A stretch of DNA of 6,426 bases from an uncultured Clostridium sp. (GCA_958349075.1 CATWBR010000264.1:1-6426), one strand, 5' to 3'. Counted from the stretch's first letter, positions 1-6,286 are shown. Numbers and translations: made by a program. The notes: generated by a model not told the origin, from the sequence alone.

Positions 1-28
1 ATTTATAGAAAAATCAGAGAATATCGTA

Positions 29-57
29 TTGAGACATGACAAATGGGATGGTATACT
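29..57 (+). promoter_or_regulatory. Predicted sigma-A promoter for the galactokinase-like operon
   Basis: A -35 box TTGAGA (29-34) is separated by exactly 17 bases from a -10 box TATACT (52-57), each one or two mismatches from consensus. The predicted start of transcription is near 64, giving a leader of about 65 bases before the start codon at 129. The flanking DNA is AT-rich. This is read from sequence only; no other pair of boxes in 1-128 fits as well. Confidence 0.65.
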
Positions 58-68
58 GTAATCAAAGG

Positions 69-93
69 TAACGATAAAGGTACTGAATCGTTA
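69..93. promoter_or_regulatory. Perfect 7-bp inverted repeat just downstream of the promoter (candidate operator or leader hairpin)
   Basis: TAACGAT (69-75) and ATCGTTA (87-93) are exact reverse complements separated by 11 bases. The repeat begins about 5 bases after the predicted transcription start and ends 35 bases before the kinase start codon. This is a usual place for a repressor operator of a sugar operon, but it could also fold as a small leader hairpin. It does not match the catabolite-repression cre consensus in register, because the central CG is one base off. No regulator gene is visible in the window. Confidence 0.4.
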
Positions 94-114
94 TATTTAA
101 AGAAAACATGGGGA

Positions 115-121
115 AAAGGAG
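115..121 (+). promoter_or_regulatory. Ribosome binding site that decides the kinase start
   Basis: AAAGGAG lies 7 bases before the ATG at 129. An in-frame ATG at 108 would add seven residues (MGKRRKI), but it has no Shine-Dalgarno sequence in front of it and would place this site inside the coding region. The start at 129 is therefore preferred. Confidence 0.8.
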
Positions 122-128
122 AAAAATC

Positions 129-1418
129 ATGACAGTACAGGACACTCTTCAGAAGCTTGACACGCAGGAAGCGAAGAAAATCATGACAGAGCTTTACGGC
201 GGGGCAGGCGCCGCTGAGAATACGGAACGTTACCGTCAGGTGGCCGATGGTTTTAAGAAGACATATGGGGACAATGATATTCTGTTGTTCAGCGCTCCCG
301 GCCGGACCGAAATCAGCGGGAACCACACGGATCACAACCACGGAAAAGTGCTTGCCGGAAGTATTAACCTGGACTGTGTGGGCGCCGCCGCAAAAAACGG
401 AACGGACACGGTCCGCATTCTGAGCGAGACGTTTAATCAGAAATTTATTATCAGTCTGAAGGATTTAAAGCCCAGTCCGCAGATGGCGGGGACCATCGAT
501 TTGACAAAGGGGATTCTTCAGGGATTCAAGGAAAAAGGATATGAGATAGGAGGCTTTGACGCATACATAACAAGTAACGTTATAAGCGCGGCCGGAGTCA
601 GTTCCTCCGCAGCATATGAGATGCTGATCTGCTCGATGCTCAATACCTTCTTTAATGATGGAAAGATGGATGTGGTAGCTTATTCCCACATTGGAAAATA
701 TTCGGAGAACCACTACTGGAACAAGGCATCCGGGCTGTTAGACCAGATGGCCTGCGCGGTGGGTGGGCTTATCACTATCGATTTCAAGAATCCGGAGAAA
801 CCGGTTGTGGAGAAAATTGATTTTGATTTCGGAGCTCAGGATTACAGTCTGGTTATTGTCAATACGGGCAAAGGCCATGCGGATCTGAGCGCAGACTATT
901 CCTCCGTACCTCTGGAGATGAAAAAGGTAGCAGCTTATTTTGGAAAAGAAGCCTGTGCCGATATCACGGAGGAGGAATTGATCGGTAAGATGGCAAAGGT
1001 GCGTGTCTGTGCCGGAGACCGTTCCGTGATGAGGGCGCTTCATTTCTTCGAGGAGAATAAGAGGGTCGAAGCGGAAGTGAAGGCATTAAAAGAAGGTGAT
1101 TTTGAAACTTTTCTAGAGAATATCACCGCTTCCGGCAATTCTTCCTGGAAATGGCTGCAGAACGTATACACAACGGCTGATGTGCAGGAGCAGGGAATCA
1201 GCATCGCCCTGGCTCTTACGGAGCTGTTTATCGGCGAAAAGAAAAAGGGAGCGTGCCGCATTCACGGAGGCGGATTTGCCGGTGTGATTATGGTAATGCT
1301 GCCAAATGAACTGATTGAAGAGTACGTGGCGTATATAGAGGGAGCCATCGGGGAAGGCAACGCGTACCGGATGAGCATCCGGCCTTATGGCGCCATCTGT
1401 GTCAACGAAAAGATGTAA
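129..1418 (+). CDS. Galactokinase-like GHMP-family sugar kinase (divergent clostridial type)
   Basis: This is a cytosolic ATP-dependent sugar 1-kinase of the GHMP superfamily. The family reaction would be galactose plus ATP to galactose-1-phosphate, the entry step of the Leloir pathway. The protein has 429 residues, longer than the roughly 390 of classical GalK. The N-terminal sugar motif is at residues 58-72, with R59, H66 and D68 kept. The usual EHTDY is NHTDH here, so the sugar-binding Glu is N65, and the usual Asn after GRx is E61. The GHMP phosphate loop GVSSSAA is at 156-162, the GLLDQ motif carrying the likely catalytic D205 at 202-206, and the third GHMP motif HGGGFAG at 379-385. All three GHMP motifs are intact, so an active kinase is expected. 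It is probably co-transcribed with the next gene, 28 bases downstream. The galactokinase name is family-level; because of the altered sugar motif, another sugar is possible and I give no symbol. Confidence 0.85.
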   Translation: MTVQDTLQKLDTQEAKKIMTELYGGAGAAENTERYRQVADGFKKTYGDNDILLFSAPGRTEISGNHTDHNHGKVLAGSINLDCVGAAAKNGTDTVRILSETFNQKFIISLKDLKPSPQMAGTIDLTKGILQGFKEKGYEIGGFDAYITSNVISAAGVSSSAAYEMLICSMLNTFFNDGKMDVVAYSHIGKYSENHYWNKASGLLDQMACAVGGLITIDFKNPEKPVVEKIDFDFGAQDYSLVIVNTGKGHADLSADYSSVPLEMKKVAAYFGKEACADITEEELIGKMAKVRVCAGDRSVMRALHFFEENKRVEAEVKALKEGDFETFLENITASGNSSWKWLQNVYTTADVQEQGISIALALTELFIGEKKKGACRIHGGGFAGVIMVMLPNELIEEYVAYIEGAIGEGNAYRMSIRPYGAICVNEKM

Positions 1419-1434
1419 GAACGGGCAAATGCAG

Positions 1435-1439
1435 GGAGG
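1435..1439 (+). promoter_or_regulatory. Ribosome binding site for the cytidylate-kinase-like gene
   Basis: GGAGG, within a GGGAGGGAG run, sits 7 bases before the ATG at 1447. The frame is open back to 1387 inside the upstream gene, with earlier in-frame ATGs at 1387 and 1429, but only the ATG at 1447 has a properly spaced site. Confidence 0.8.
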
Positions 1440-1446
1440 GAGATTT

Positions 1447-2091
1447 ATGGGAAATAAAAATCTGATTATCACCATTGAGAGAGAGTACGGAAGCGGCGGA
1501 CGTATCGTGGGAAAGAAACTGGCCGAGGAGCTGGGAATTCATTTTTATGACGATGATATCCTCAAGCTTGCGTCCGAGAAGAGCGCCGTGGGAGAGCAGT
1601 TCTTCCGCCTGGCGGATGAAAAAGCGGGCAACAACCTGCTCTACAGGCTGGGAAGCGGCAGGAAGCTGGATATTTCCTCAAAGCCTTCACCCAACGCAAA
1701 GCTGACTTCACCGGAGAATCTTTTTAAATTCCAGTCTGAGGTGATCCGGGAACTGGCGGAGAGCGAGCCGTGTATTTTTGTAGGCCGGGCCGCGGGATAT
1801 GTGCTCGATCAGGACGAGGACGTGGAGCGCCTGATCCGGATTTTCGTTTATGCCGATAAGGTGAAAAAGGTGCAGAGGGTTATGGAAGTGGACTGCATCG
1901 ACGAGGAGAAGGCCAAGAGAAGGATTAAAAAGATCGAGAAGGAAAGAAAAGAGTACTATAAGTATTTTACCGGAAGCGAATGGCACAGCATCAAGAACTA
2001 CGACCTTCCTATCAATACGACGAAACTGACGCTTGATGAGACCGCCGAGCTGATCAAGGCATATATTAAACTGAAGGGTTTTATGAACTGA
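1447..2091 (+). CDS. Cytidylate-kinase-like P-loop protein
   Basis: This 214-residue cytosolic protein belongs to the cytidylate-kinase-like family found as stand-alone proteins in many Clostridia, distinct from the essential Cmk. It begins with a beta strand and a P-loop-like glycine turn, IEREYGSGGR (residues 10-19), followed by helix KKLAEELG. The YDDDIL segment (34-39) matches the nucleoside-binding region of NMP kinases. CIFVGRAAGYVL (109-120) matches the family's conserved VGRxAxYxL strand and helix. A very basic stretch at 155-172 (KAKRRIKKIEKERKEYYK) is the likely lid, and YDLPINTTKL (185-194) is the usual C-terminal motif. NMP or CMP phosphorylation is the family inference, but the true substrate of these stand-alone proteins is not well established. 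It follows the sugar kinase by 28 bases with no terminator between them, suggesting one operon. No truncation is visible. Confidence 0.82.
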   Translation: MGNKNLIITIEREYGSGGRIVGKKLAEELGIHFYDDDILKLASEKSAVGEQFFRLADEKAGNNLLYRLGSGRKLDISSKPSPNAKLTSPENLFKFQSEVIRELAESEPCIFVGRAAGYVLDQDEDVERLIRIFVYADKVKKVQRVMEVDCIDEEKAKRRIKKIEKERKEYYKYFTGSEWHSIKNYDLPINTTKLTLDETAELIKAYIKLKGFMN

Positions 2092-2120
2092 TTCACGGGA
2101 GCGGAAAGCGCGGCCGGGCG

Positions 2121-2162
2121 CGGCAGGACTGTGAAAATAAATCGTAAAGAACGATCCTGCCG
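2121..2162 (+). other. GC-rich imperfect hairpin after the kinase operon (possible weak transcript end)
   Basis: CGGCAGGA (2121-2128) pairs with TCCTGCCG (2155-2162). Inside it, ATCGT (2141-2145) can pair with ACGAT (2151-2155), sharing one base with the outer stem. The downstream sequence is GCGAAAAAGC, with no run of T, so it does not meet the usual rule for an intrinsic terminator. It may stabilise a 3' end or cause pausing. No better terminator for the upstream operon is seen before the promoter at 2184. Confidence 0.3.
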
Positions 2163-2183
2163 GCGAAAAAGCGGACGTTTCTC

Positions 2184-2212
2184 TTGACAGCTCAGAGAAC
2201 TCCTGCTAGACT
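2184..2212 (+). promoter_or_regulatory. Strong predicted promoter with extended -10 for the riboswitch-ATPase transcript
   Basis: A consensus -35 box TTGACA (2184-2189) is followed by a 17-base spacer and the -10 box TAGACT (2207-2212). A TGC directly before the -10 (2204-2206) makes it an extended -10. Transcription should begin near 2219, about 24 bases before the aptamer. A strong constitutive promoter suits control by a downstream riboswitch rather than by a protein. Confidence 0.75.
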
Positions 2213-2242
2213 GATCGCATAAGATTTCTTAAATTCCTTAAT

Positions 2243-2340
2243 TATGAGGGAGTAGTCAGACACAGGCAATGAAAAGCCTGTGCGGCAAGTCAACATGCAT
2301 GGCGTTTACGCCTGGTTTGCCTTAGATGACGAGACTCATA
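2243..2340 (+). ncRNA. yybP-ykoY (Mn2+) riboswitch aptamer
   Basis: The closing helix P1 pairs TATGAG (2243-2248) with CTCATA (2335-2340). It is followed at once by the family's hallmark GGGAGTAG-type loop (2248-2254, GGGAGTA, then GTC). Hairpin P2 is CACAGGC (2261-2267) with GCCTGTG (2276-2282). P3 pairs GGCAA (2284-2288) with TTGCC (2317-2321). Within P3, an internal loop carries GTCAACAT (2289-2296) on one side and CCTGG (2311-2315) on the other, capped by GGCG/CGCC (2301-2304 with 2309-2312). The 3' GACGAGAC (2328-2335) matches the conserved 3' part. Members of this family bind Mn2+ through two docked loops and usually sit before TerC-like proteins, MntP-type exporters or P-type ATPases, as here. 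Assignment is by eye against the known Lactococcus yoaB aptamer layout. Helix ends may shift by a few bases. Confidence 0.9.
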
Positions 2341-2374
2341 TGCAGTATTTATTTACTGCATATGAGTCTTTTTT
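2333..2374 (+). terminator. Intrinsic terminator forming the riboswitch expression platform
   Basis: GACTCATATGCAGTA (2333-2347) and TACTGCATATGAGTC (2354-2368) form a perfect 15-bp stem with a 6-base loop, followed by six T residues (2369-2374). The 5' arm contains CTCATA (2335-2340), which is also the 3' strand of aptamer helix P1, so P1 and the terminator exclude one another. Ligand binding that holds P1 should therefore allow read-through, making this a transcriptional ON switch. It lies about 110 bases before the ATPase start. Confidence 0.93.
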
Positions 2375-2472
2375 GCATTTGTTTCCTGTTTTTGATAAAA
2401 CACTCATATTCAGGGGGCAAAGATGGCATAATATCCATAATGCGGATTTCCGGGCGTGTGTGATGCAGATAG
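2375..2472 (+). other. Untranslated leader between riboswitch terminator and ATPase ribosome binding site
   Basis: This stretch has no convincing gene, no second promoter with matched -35 and -10 boxes, and no further strong hairpin. A TTGATA at 2392-2397 has no -10 at the right distance. A 66-residue open frame starting at 2280 runs through the aptamer and terminator and has no ribosome binding site, so it is not taken as a gene. Confidence 0.5.
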
Positions 2473-2483
2473 AAAGGTAGGAG
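2473..2483 (+). promoter_or_regulatory. Ribosome binding site of the ATPase
   Basis: AAAGGTAGGAG offers two overlapping purine-rich sites. AAAGG is 9 bases before the ATG at 2487. AGGAG (2479-2483) is only 3 bases from it, but 12 from the in-frame ATG at 2496. The start at 2487 is preferred; starting at 2496 would remove three residues and change nothing functional. Confidence 0.65.
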
Positions 2484-2486
2484 CCT

Positions 2487-5141
2487 ATGTCAACGATGAA
2501 ATATTACATGGAACATGCCGAAGCGGCGGTGAAGGAAACGGAAAGCAGCCTTAAGGGCCTTACGGACGGCAATGCAAAAGAGCGGCTGGAACGCAACGGC
2601 CCGAATAAGCTTGCGGAACCGGAGAAGGAGCCTCTTCTCACGCGTTTTGTAAAGCAGTTAAAGGATCCGATGATTATTGTCCTTCTGGCGGCGGCCCTGG
2701 TATCGGGGGTCACGGCTTTTTACGCGGGAGAATCGTTCGCCGATGTGATTATTATTCTGGCAGTGGTCGTCATCAATGCCGTCCTGGGCGTTTACCAGGA
2801 GAGCAAGGCGGAGAAGGCCATCGAGGCGCTGCAGAAAATGTCGGCCGCCGTCTCAAAGGTTTACAGGGACAAAAAAGTACAAAACATTAAGAGTGAAGAA
2901 CTGGTTGTGGGGGATGTAATCCTGCTGGAGGCCGGAGATGCGGTTCCGGCCGACGGCCGTATTCTGGAATGCGCTTCCATGAAGGTGGAGGAAGCTGCGC
3001 TGACCGGTGAATCCGTGCCGGTGGAAAAGCAGAGTGAAGTGCCCGGAGCCGCAGACGGCGTCAGGAGAGGGAAGACAAAGGATATCCCGCTGGGAGACCG
3101 GAAAAATATGGTCTACATGGGAGGTACCGTTGTTTACGGCAGAGGTACGGCCCTTGTGACGGCGACGGGAATGGATACGGAGATGGGAAAAATTGCCGAT
3201 GCCCTTGCAAAGGCCAAGGAGAGCCAGACCCCGCTCCAGAAGAAACTGACACAGCTCAGCAAGACACTCAGCATCCTGGTTTTGGGAATCTGCGTTTTTA
3301 TCTTTATATTCAGTGTAGTGAGAGCCGGAGATTTCCATGCAAAGGTCCTGGTTGATACTTTTATGGTGGCGGTCAGCCTTGCCGTAGCGGCAATCCCGGA
3401 AGGCCTTGCAACCGTGGTTACCATTGTGCTCGCCATCGGCGTCACCAACATGTCGAAGAAAAAAGCCATCATCAGAAAACTGACGGCGGTAGAGACACTG
3501 GGCTGCGCACAGGTGGTCTGCTCGGACAAAACGGGCACTCTGACCCAGAATAAGATGACGGTGACCGAATTCTCGGGAAATGATAAGGAACTTCTGGCAG
3601 AAACCATGGCCCTCTGTAATGATGCGGAGGCCGGGGAAGGAGCGGAGGCGGTCGGTGAACCGACGGAGGCTGCTCTCGTAAATTACGCCTCATCCCTGGG
3701 GATTTCTAAAAATGAGCTGAAAAACAGGCTTCCGAGAGTGGCGGAGGCTCCGTTTGATTCCATGCGTAAGATGATGTCCACCGTCCATAAAAAAGCCGGG
3801 GGCGGTTTTATCCAATATACGAAGGGAGCGCCGGATGAGGTGCTGAAACGCTGTACCTTTATATGGGAGAACGGCGCCGTCCGTCCGATGACGGAAAAAG
3901 ACAGAACGTGGATTGAGTCGGAGAACAAGAGGATGGCCGACAGAGCGCTCAGGGTGCTGGCCGGAGCGCTGAAGGAAACAGAAGAAAAACCGGAGGATAT
4001 TTCACCGGGCGCACTGGAGAGCGGCCTCGTATTTGTCGGGCTTACCGGAATGATTGACCCGGTAAGGCCGGAGGTAAAGGCGGCGATTCAGGAATGCCGC
4101 CAGGCCGGAATCCGGCCGGTTATGATTACCGGCGATCACCGCGATACGGCGGCAGCCATCGCAATGGAGCTGGGAATTATAGAATCTGCGGATCAGGCCG
4201 TGACCGGAGCCGAACTGGACGATATGGATGAGGAGGAGTTCCGAAACAGGATTGAGAATTACTCTGTCTATGCCAGAGTCCAGCCGGAGCATAAGGTGCG
4301 CATTGTGCAGGGCTGGCAGGCCAAGGGCATGGTTACCGCGATGACGGGGGACGGAGTCAATGACGCACCATCGATTAAAAACGCCGATATCGGCGTGGGA
4401 ATGGGCATCACAGGAACCGATGTGACGAAGAATGTGGCCGACATGGTCCTGGCCGACGACAACTTTGCAACTATTGTTTCGGCGGTGAGTGAGGGACGGA
4501 GGATTTATGACAACATCCGTAAGGCAATCCAGTTCCTGCTGGCCTCCAATTTGAGCGAGGTGGTAAGCGTCTTCGTGGCTACGCTTCTCGGCTTTGTCAT
4601 CCTGAAACCGGTGCACCTGCTGTGGATTAACCTGATTACGGACTGTTTTCCGGCGCTGGCCCTGGGAATGGAAGAGGCGGAAGAGGATATTATGAGGAGG
4701 AAGCCGAGGGAAGCGAAAGACGGCGTCTTCTCGGGAGGGCTGGGAACCGATGTAATCTATCAGGGAATCCTGGTTTCCATCCTGACACTTGCGGCTTACT
4801 TTATCGGCCACCGGATAGAGGCGGGAGTCTGGGAGATTGCGCCCAGCGCCGACGGAATCACAATGGCTTTCCTGACCATGTCCATGACGGAAATTTTCCA
4901 TTCGTTTAATATGCGTTCTCAGAGGAAATCCGTATTCAGCTTAAAGGGGCACAATAAGGCGCTGTGGGGAGCCATGTTATTCTCACTGGCTCTCACGACG
5001 GTCGTTATTTATGTGCCGTTCCTGGCGGATGCCTTTGGATTCGAACACATTTCCCTGATGGAATATATCACCGCGCTGCTGCTGGCCTTCCTGATCATAC
5101 CGGCGGTGGAGACGGTGAAGTGGATTCAGAGACGCAGATAA
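2487..5141 (+). CDS. P2-type cation-transporting ATPase, Ca2+-ATPase family, probable Mn2+ (or Mn2+/Ca2+) exporter
   Basis: This 884-residue inner-membrane pump is full length for a bacterial SERCA/PMCA-like ATPase. It has an N-terminal cation-ATPase segment (about 1-55), TM1-TM2 (about 61-103), and an actuator domain with TGES at 173-176. TM3-TM4 (about 260-320) include the VAAIPEGL metal motif with E305. The phosphorylation motif DKTGT has D347, the nucleotide domain has KGAPD at 446-450, and TGD (548-550) and TGDGVNDAP (620-628) form the hinge. TM5-TM10 span about 680-875. Transport residues matching SERCA are kept in TM4 (E305), TM5 (N688, E691) and TM6 (N715, T718, D719). The TM8 position equivalent to SERCA E908 appears to be Ser (S799), followed by TEIFHSFN. 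No N-terminal heavy-metal domain is present, which argues against a P1B pump. By family alone it would be called a Ca2+ pump; the upstream manganese riboswitch indicates Mn2+ export, as for Lactococcus YoaB. It is monocistronic, with a terminator 68 bases after the stop. Confidence 0.93.
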   Translation: MSTMKYYMEHAEAAVKETESSLKGLTDGNAKERLERNGPNKLAEPEKEPLLTRFVKQLKDPMIIVLLAAALVSGVTAFYAGESFADVIIILAVVVINAVLGVYQESKAEKAIEALQKMSAAVSKVYRDKKVQNIKSEELVVGDVILLEAGDAVPADGRILECASMKVEEAALTGESVPVEKQSEVPGAADGVRRGKTKDIPLGDRKNMVYMGGTVVYGRGTALVTATGMDTEMGKIADALAKAKESQTPLQKKLTQLSKTLSILVLGICVFIFIFSVVRAGDFHAKVLVDTFMVAVSLAVAAIPEGLATVVTIVLAIGVTNMSKKKAIIRKLTAVETLGCAQVVCSDKTGTLTQNKMTVTEFSGNDKELLAETMALCNDAEAGEGAEAVGEPTEAALVNYASSLGISKNELKNRLPRVAEAPFDSMRKMMSTVHKKAGGGFIQYTKGAPDEVLKRCTFIWENGAVRPMTEKDRTWIESENKRMADRALRVLAGALKETEEKPEDISPGALESGLVFVGLTGMIDPVRPEVKAAIQECRQAGIRPVMITGDHRDTAAAIAMELGIIESADQAVTGAELDDMDEEEFRNRIENYSVYARVQPEHKVRIVQGWQAKGMVTAMTGDGVNDAPSIKNADIGVGMGITGTDVTKNVADMVLADDNFATIVSAVSEGRRIYDNIRKAIQFLLASNLSEVVSVFVATLLGFVILKPVHLLWINLITDCFPALALGMEEAEEDIMRRKPREAKDGVFSGGLGTDVIYQGILVSILTLAAYFIGHRIEAGVWEIAPSADGITMAFLTMSMTEIFHSFNMRSQRKSVFSLKGHNKALWGAMLFSLALTTVVIYVPFLADAFGFEHISLMEYITALLLAFLIIPAVETVKWIQRRR

Positions 5142-5208
5142 TGTATGATTTACCGCCTTTAACAACGAAAAGCACGCTTCGCGGACTTTTCATTGCCACT
5201 CAATAAAT

Positions 5209-5241
5209 CGCCCCGGAACTCATGTTTTAAGTTCCGGGGCG
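5209..5241. terminator. Convergent (probably bidirectional) intrinsic terminator
   Basis: CGCCCCGGAACT (5209-5220) and AGTTCCGGGGCG (5230-5241) form a perfect 12-bp GC-rich stem with a 9-base loop. On the plus strand it is followed by only TTTCACT, a weak T-tract. On the minus strand it is followed by ATTTATTG, a somewhat better T-rich tail. It lies between the ATPase (plus) and the EamA transporter (minus), which converge, so it probably serves both. Confidence 0.82.
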
Positions 5242-5416
5242 TTTCACTGCAGATTGGCAATATTAAATTTGTGGAGCAGCTTTTGTCGTCTTACGGCGGC
5301 GGCCTGTTGGCAAGATTTCAGGCCGGAGCCGTGTAAGATAATTTTGATAGTTGGTTTAAGTTGATTTTAAACATAGGTTTAAGTTATTCTCTTTCGTTCA
5401 TGAAAGAAGGACAGGG
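5242..5416. other. Convergent intergenic spacer with a short direct repeat
   Basis: No gene is supported here. The 10-base sequence GGTTTAAGTT occurs twice (5353-5362 and 5376-5385), 23 bases apart start to start, in an AT-rich patch. A small hairpin CTTTC/GAAAG (around 5391-5406) lies just beyond the transporter stop codon but has no T-run on either strand. The short plus-strand open frame beginning at 5361 runs antisense into the transporter and has no ribosome binding site. Confidence 0.4.
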
Positions 5417-6274
5417 TTACAATACGGTTTCCCCGGCGTCCGGCACATTGATTTTCGTGTCCAGAAGCATCCCTGCGAGGATGATGACAAAACCGGCCAG
5501 AACAATGGGGGAGGGATACTCTTTCAGGAAAAGAGCTACCCAGACCGGTCCGAGAATCATCTCCCACAGGGCGATAACGGATGCCTTCTGTGCGGAAATC
5601 ATCTGGATTCCCAAGTTATAGAACGCATAGCCGGCTCCGATTTGGATGATTCCGAGAATCAGAAGGACGGCCCAGTCGGTTGCCGCCAGTGTCCCTATGT
5701 AACCGGCCGTTGAGGGAAAGGCTACAAAAACAAAGATCCCGGTGAACAGGTTCGCGATGGCGGTCAGCCCAATCGGGTTGGTTCCTGCAGACTTTTTGGC
5801 GCCGACACTCATACAGGCAAAGAAGATACCTTCCAACAGAGCAATCGTGTTGCCGGAGCTGCTGCTCTTGTCCGTGCCGGAGAACATGAAAAAGACAACG
5901 CCGGCAAAAATGACGCATACAGGCCAGAAGGCCTTTTTATTAAATTTTCTGGTTATCACAAGGTTTGCAAGGAATAGCCAAATAGTTGCCGTATACTGCA
6001 TCCCGACTGCAATGGCCGCCGATGTTTTGGACAGCGCAATGATAATACTGATGCAGAGCGCGCAGTAGGAGCTGATGTAAACGGCCATCCACGGAGTCCA
6101 GTTTAACCGTTTCCATCTGATGAAGGGCATCAGGGTAATTCCGGCAATAATGGAACGGAGGCCGCAAATCAGCAGTGAATCGGCCGTAAGGAATTTCACA
6201 AGCGGAGCATTCAGGCTCCAGAAAACAGCACCTAGAAAAACCAGGAGGGTGCCGGAATTACGGATTTTTGACAT
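5417..6274 (-). CDS. DMT-superfamily (EamA-type) transporter, substrate unknown
   Basis: This 285-residue inner-membrane protein is built from two EamA repeats, about residues 8-130 and 143-272, each with five predicted helices, ten in all. The first helix, GTLLVFLGAVFWSLNAPLVKFL (8-29, shown by its key residues FWS and NAP), is typical of the family. The end of repeat two, with SAQKASVIALWEMILGPVW (227-245), then a charged KEYPSP turn and a last helix, is the standard EamA signature. A short Ser-rich linker (137-140) separates the halves. Members move metabolites such as amino acids, purines or other small solutes, usually outward; nothing here fixes the substrate. The start at 6274 is chosen because GGAGG at 6282-6286 is 7 bases from it. 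The alternative ATG at 6280 would be only 1 base from that site and adds two residues. It is a single-gene unit convergent with the ATPase, with no evident link to metal control. Confidence 0.88.
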   Translation of the reverse strand: MSKIRNSGTLLVFLGAVFWSLNAPLVKFLTADSLLICGLRSIIAGITLMPFIRWKRLNWTPWMAVYISSYCALCISIIIALSKTSAAIAVGMQYTATIWLFLANLVITRKFNKKAFWPVCVIFAGVVFFMFSGTDKSSSSGNTIALLEGIFFACMSVGAKKSAGTNPIGLTAIANLFTGIFVFVAFPSTAGYIGTLAATDWAVLLILGIIQIGAGYAFYNLGIQMISAQKASVIALWEMILGPVWVALFLKEYPSPIVLAGFVIILAGMLLDTKINVPDAGETVL

Positions 6275-6281
6275 TGTCATA

Positions 6282-6286
6282 CCTCC
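6282..6286 (-). promoter_or_regulatory. Ribosome binding site that decides the EamA start
   Basis: On the minus strand GGAGG is followed by TATGACA and then ATG. The 7-base gap to the second ATG (6274) is optimal, while the first ATG (6280) is only one base away, too close for initiation. Confidence 0.8.

Noticed and set aside
84..97. A possible catabolite-repression (cre) site around TGAATCGTTATA
   Set aside because: The distance from TG to the central CG is one base short of the cre consensus, and the right half does not end in CA. The perfect inverted repeat at 69-93 explains the same bases better.
108..128. An upstream ATG giving a seven-residue longer sugar kinase
   Set aside because: The Shine-Dalgarno AAAGGAG lies between the two ATGs and is spaced correctly only for the ATG at 129.
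1387..1446. An extended start for the cytidylate-kinase-like protein overlapping the sugar kinase
   Set aside because: The extra 20 residues would overlap the previous gene and include its ribosome binding site. The family begins with the strand just before the P-loop, which fits the start at 1447.
2392..2432. A second promoter after the riboswitch terminator (TTGATA and a downstream CATAAT)
   Set aside because: The spacing is about 30 bases, far too long for a sigma-A promoter.
2280..2480. A 66-residue plus-strand open frame between the P-loop gene and the ATPase
   Set aside because: It overlaps the riboswitch aptamer and the terminator hairpin, has no ribosome binding site at its start, and shows no protein-like features.
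2853..3607. Two overlapping minus-strand open frames (161 and 157 residues) inside the ATPase gene
   Set aside because: They are antisense to conserved actuator, TM3-TM4 and phosphorylation-site coding sequence, overlap each other, and match no family I recognise.
4002..4901. A 299-residue open frame on the minus strand inside the ATPase gene
   Set aside because: It is wholly antisense to a gene with clear P-type ATPase motifs. Its product is rich in His, Arg and Pro with no recognisable domain, and it looks like a frame left open by codon bias on the other strand.
5742..6068. A 108-residue plus-strand open frame antisense to the EamA transporter
   Set aside because: The minus-strand gene has a clear ten-helix EamA pattern and a good ribosome binding site, while the plus-strand frame has neither.
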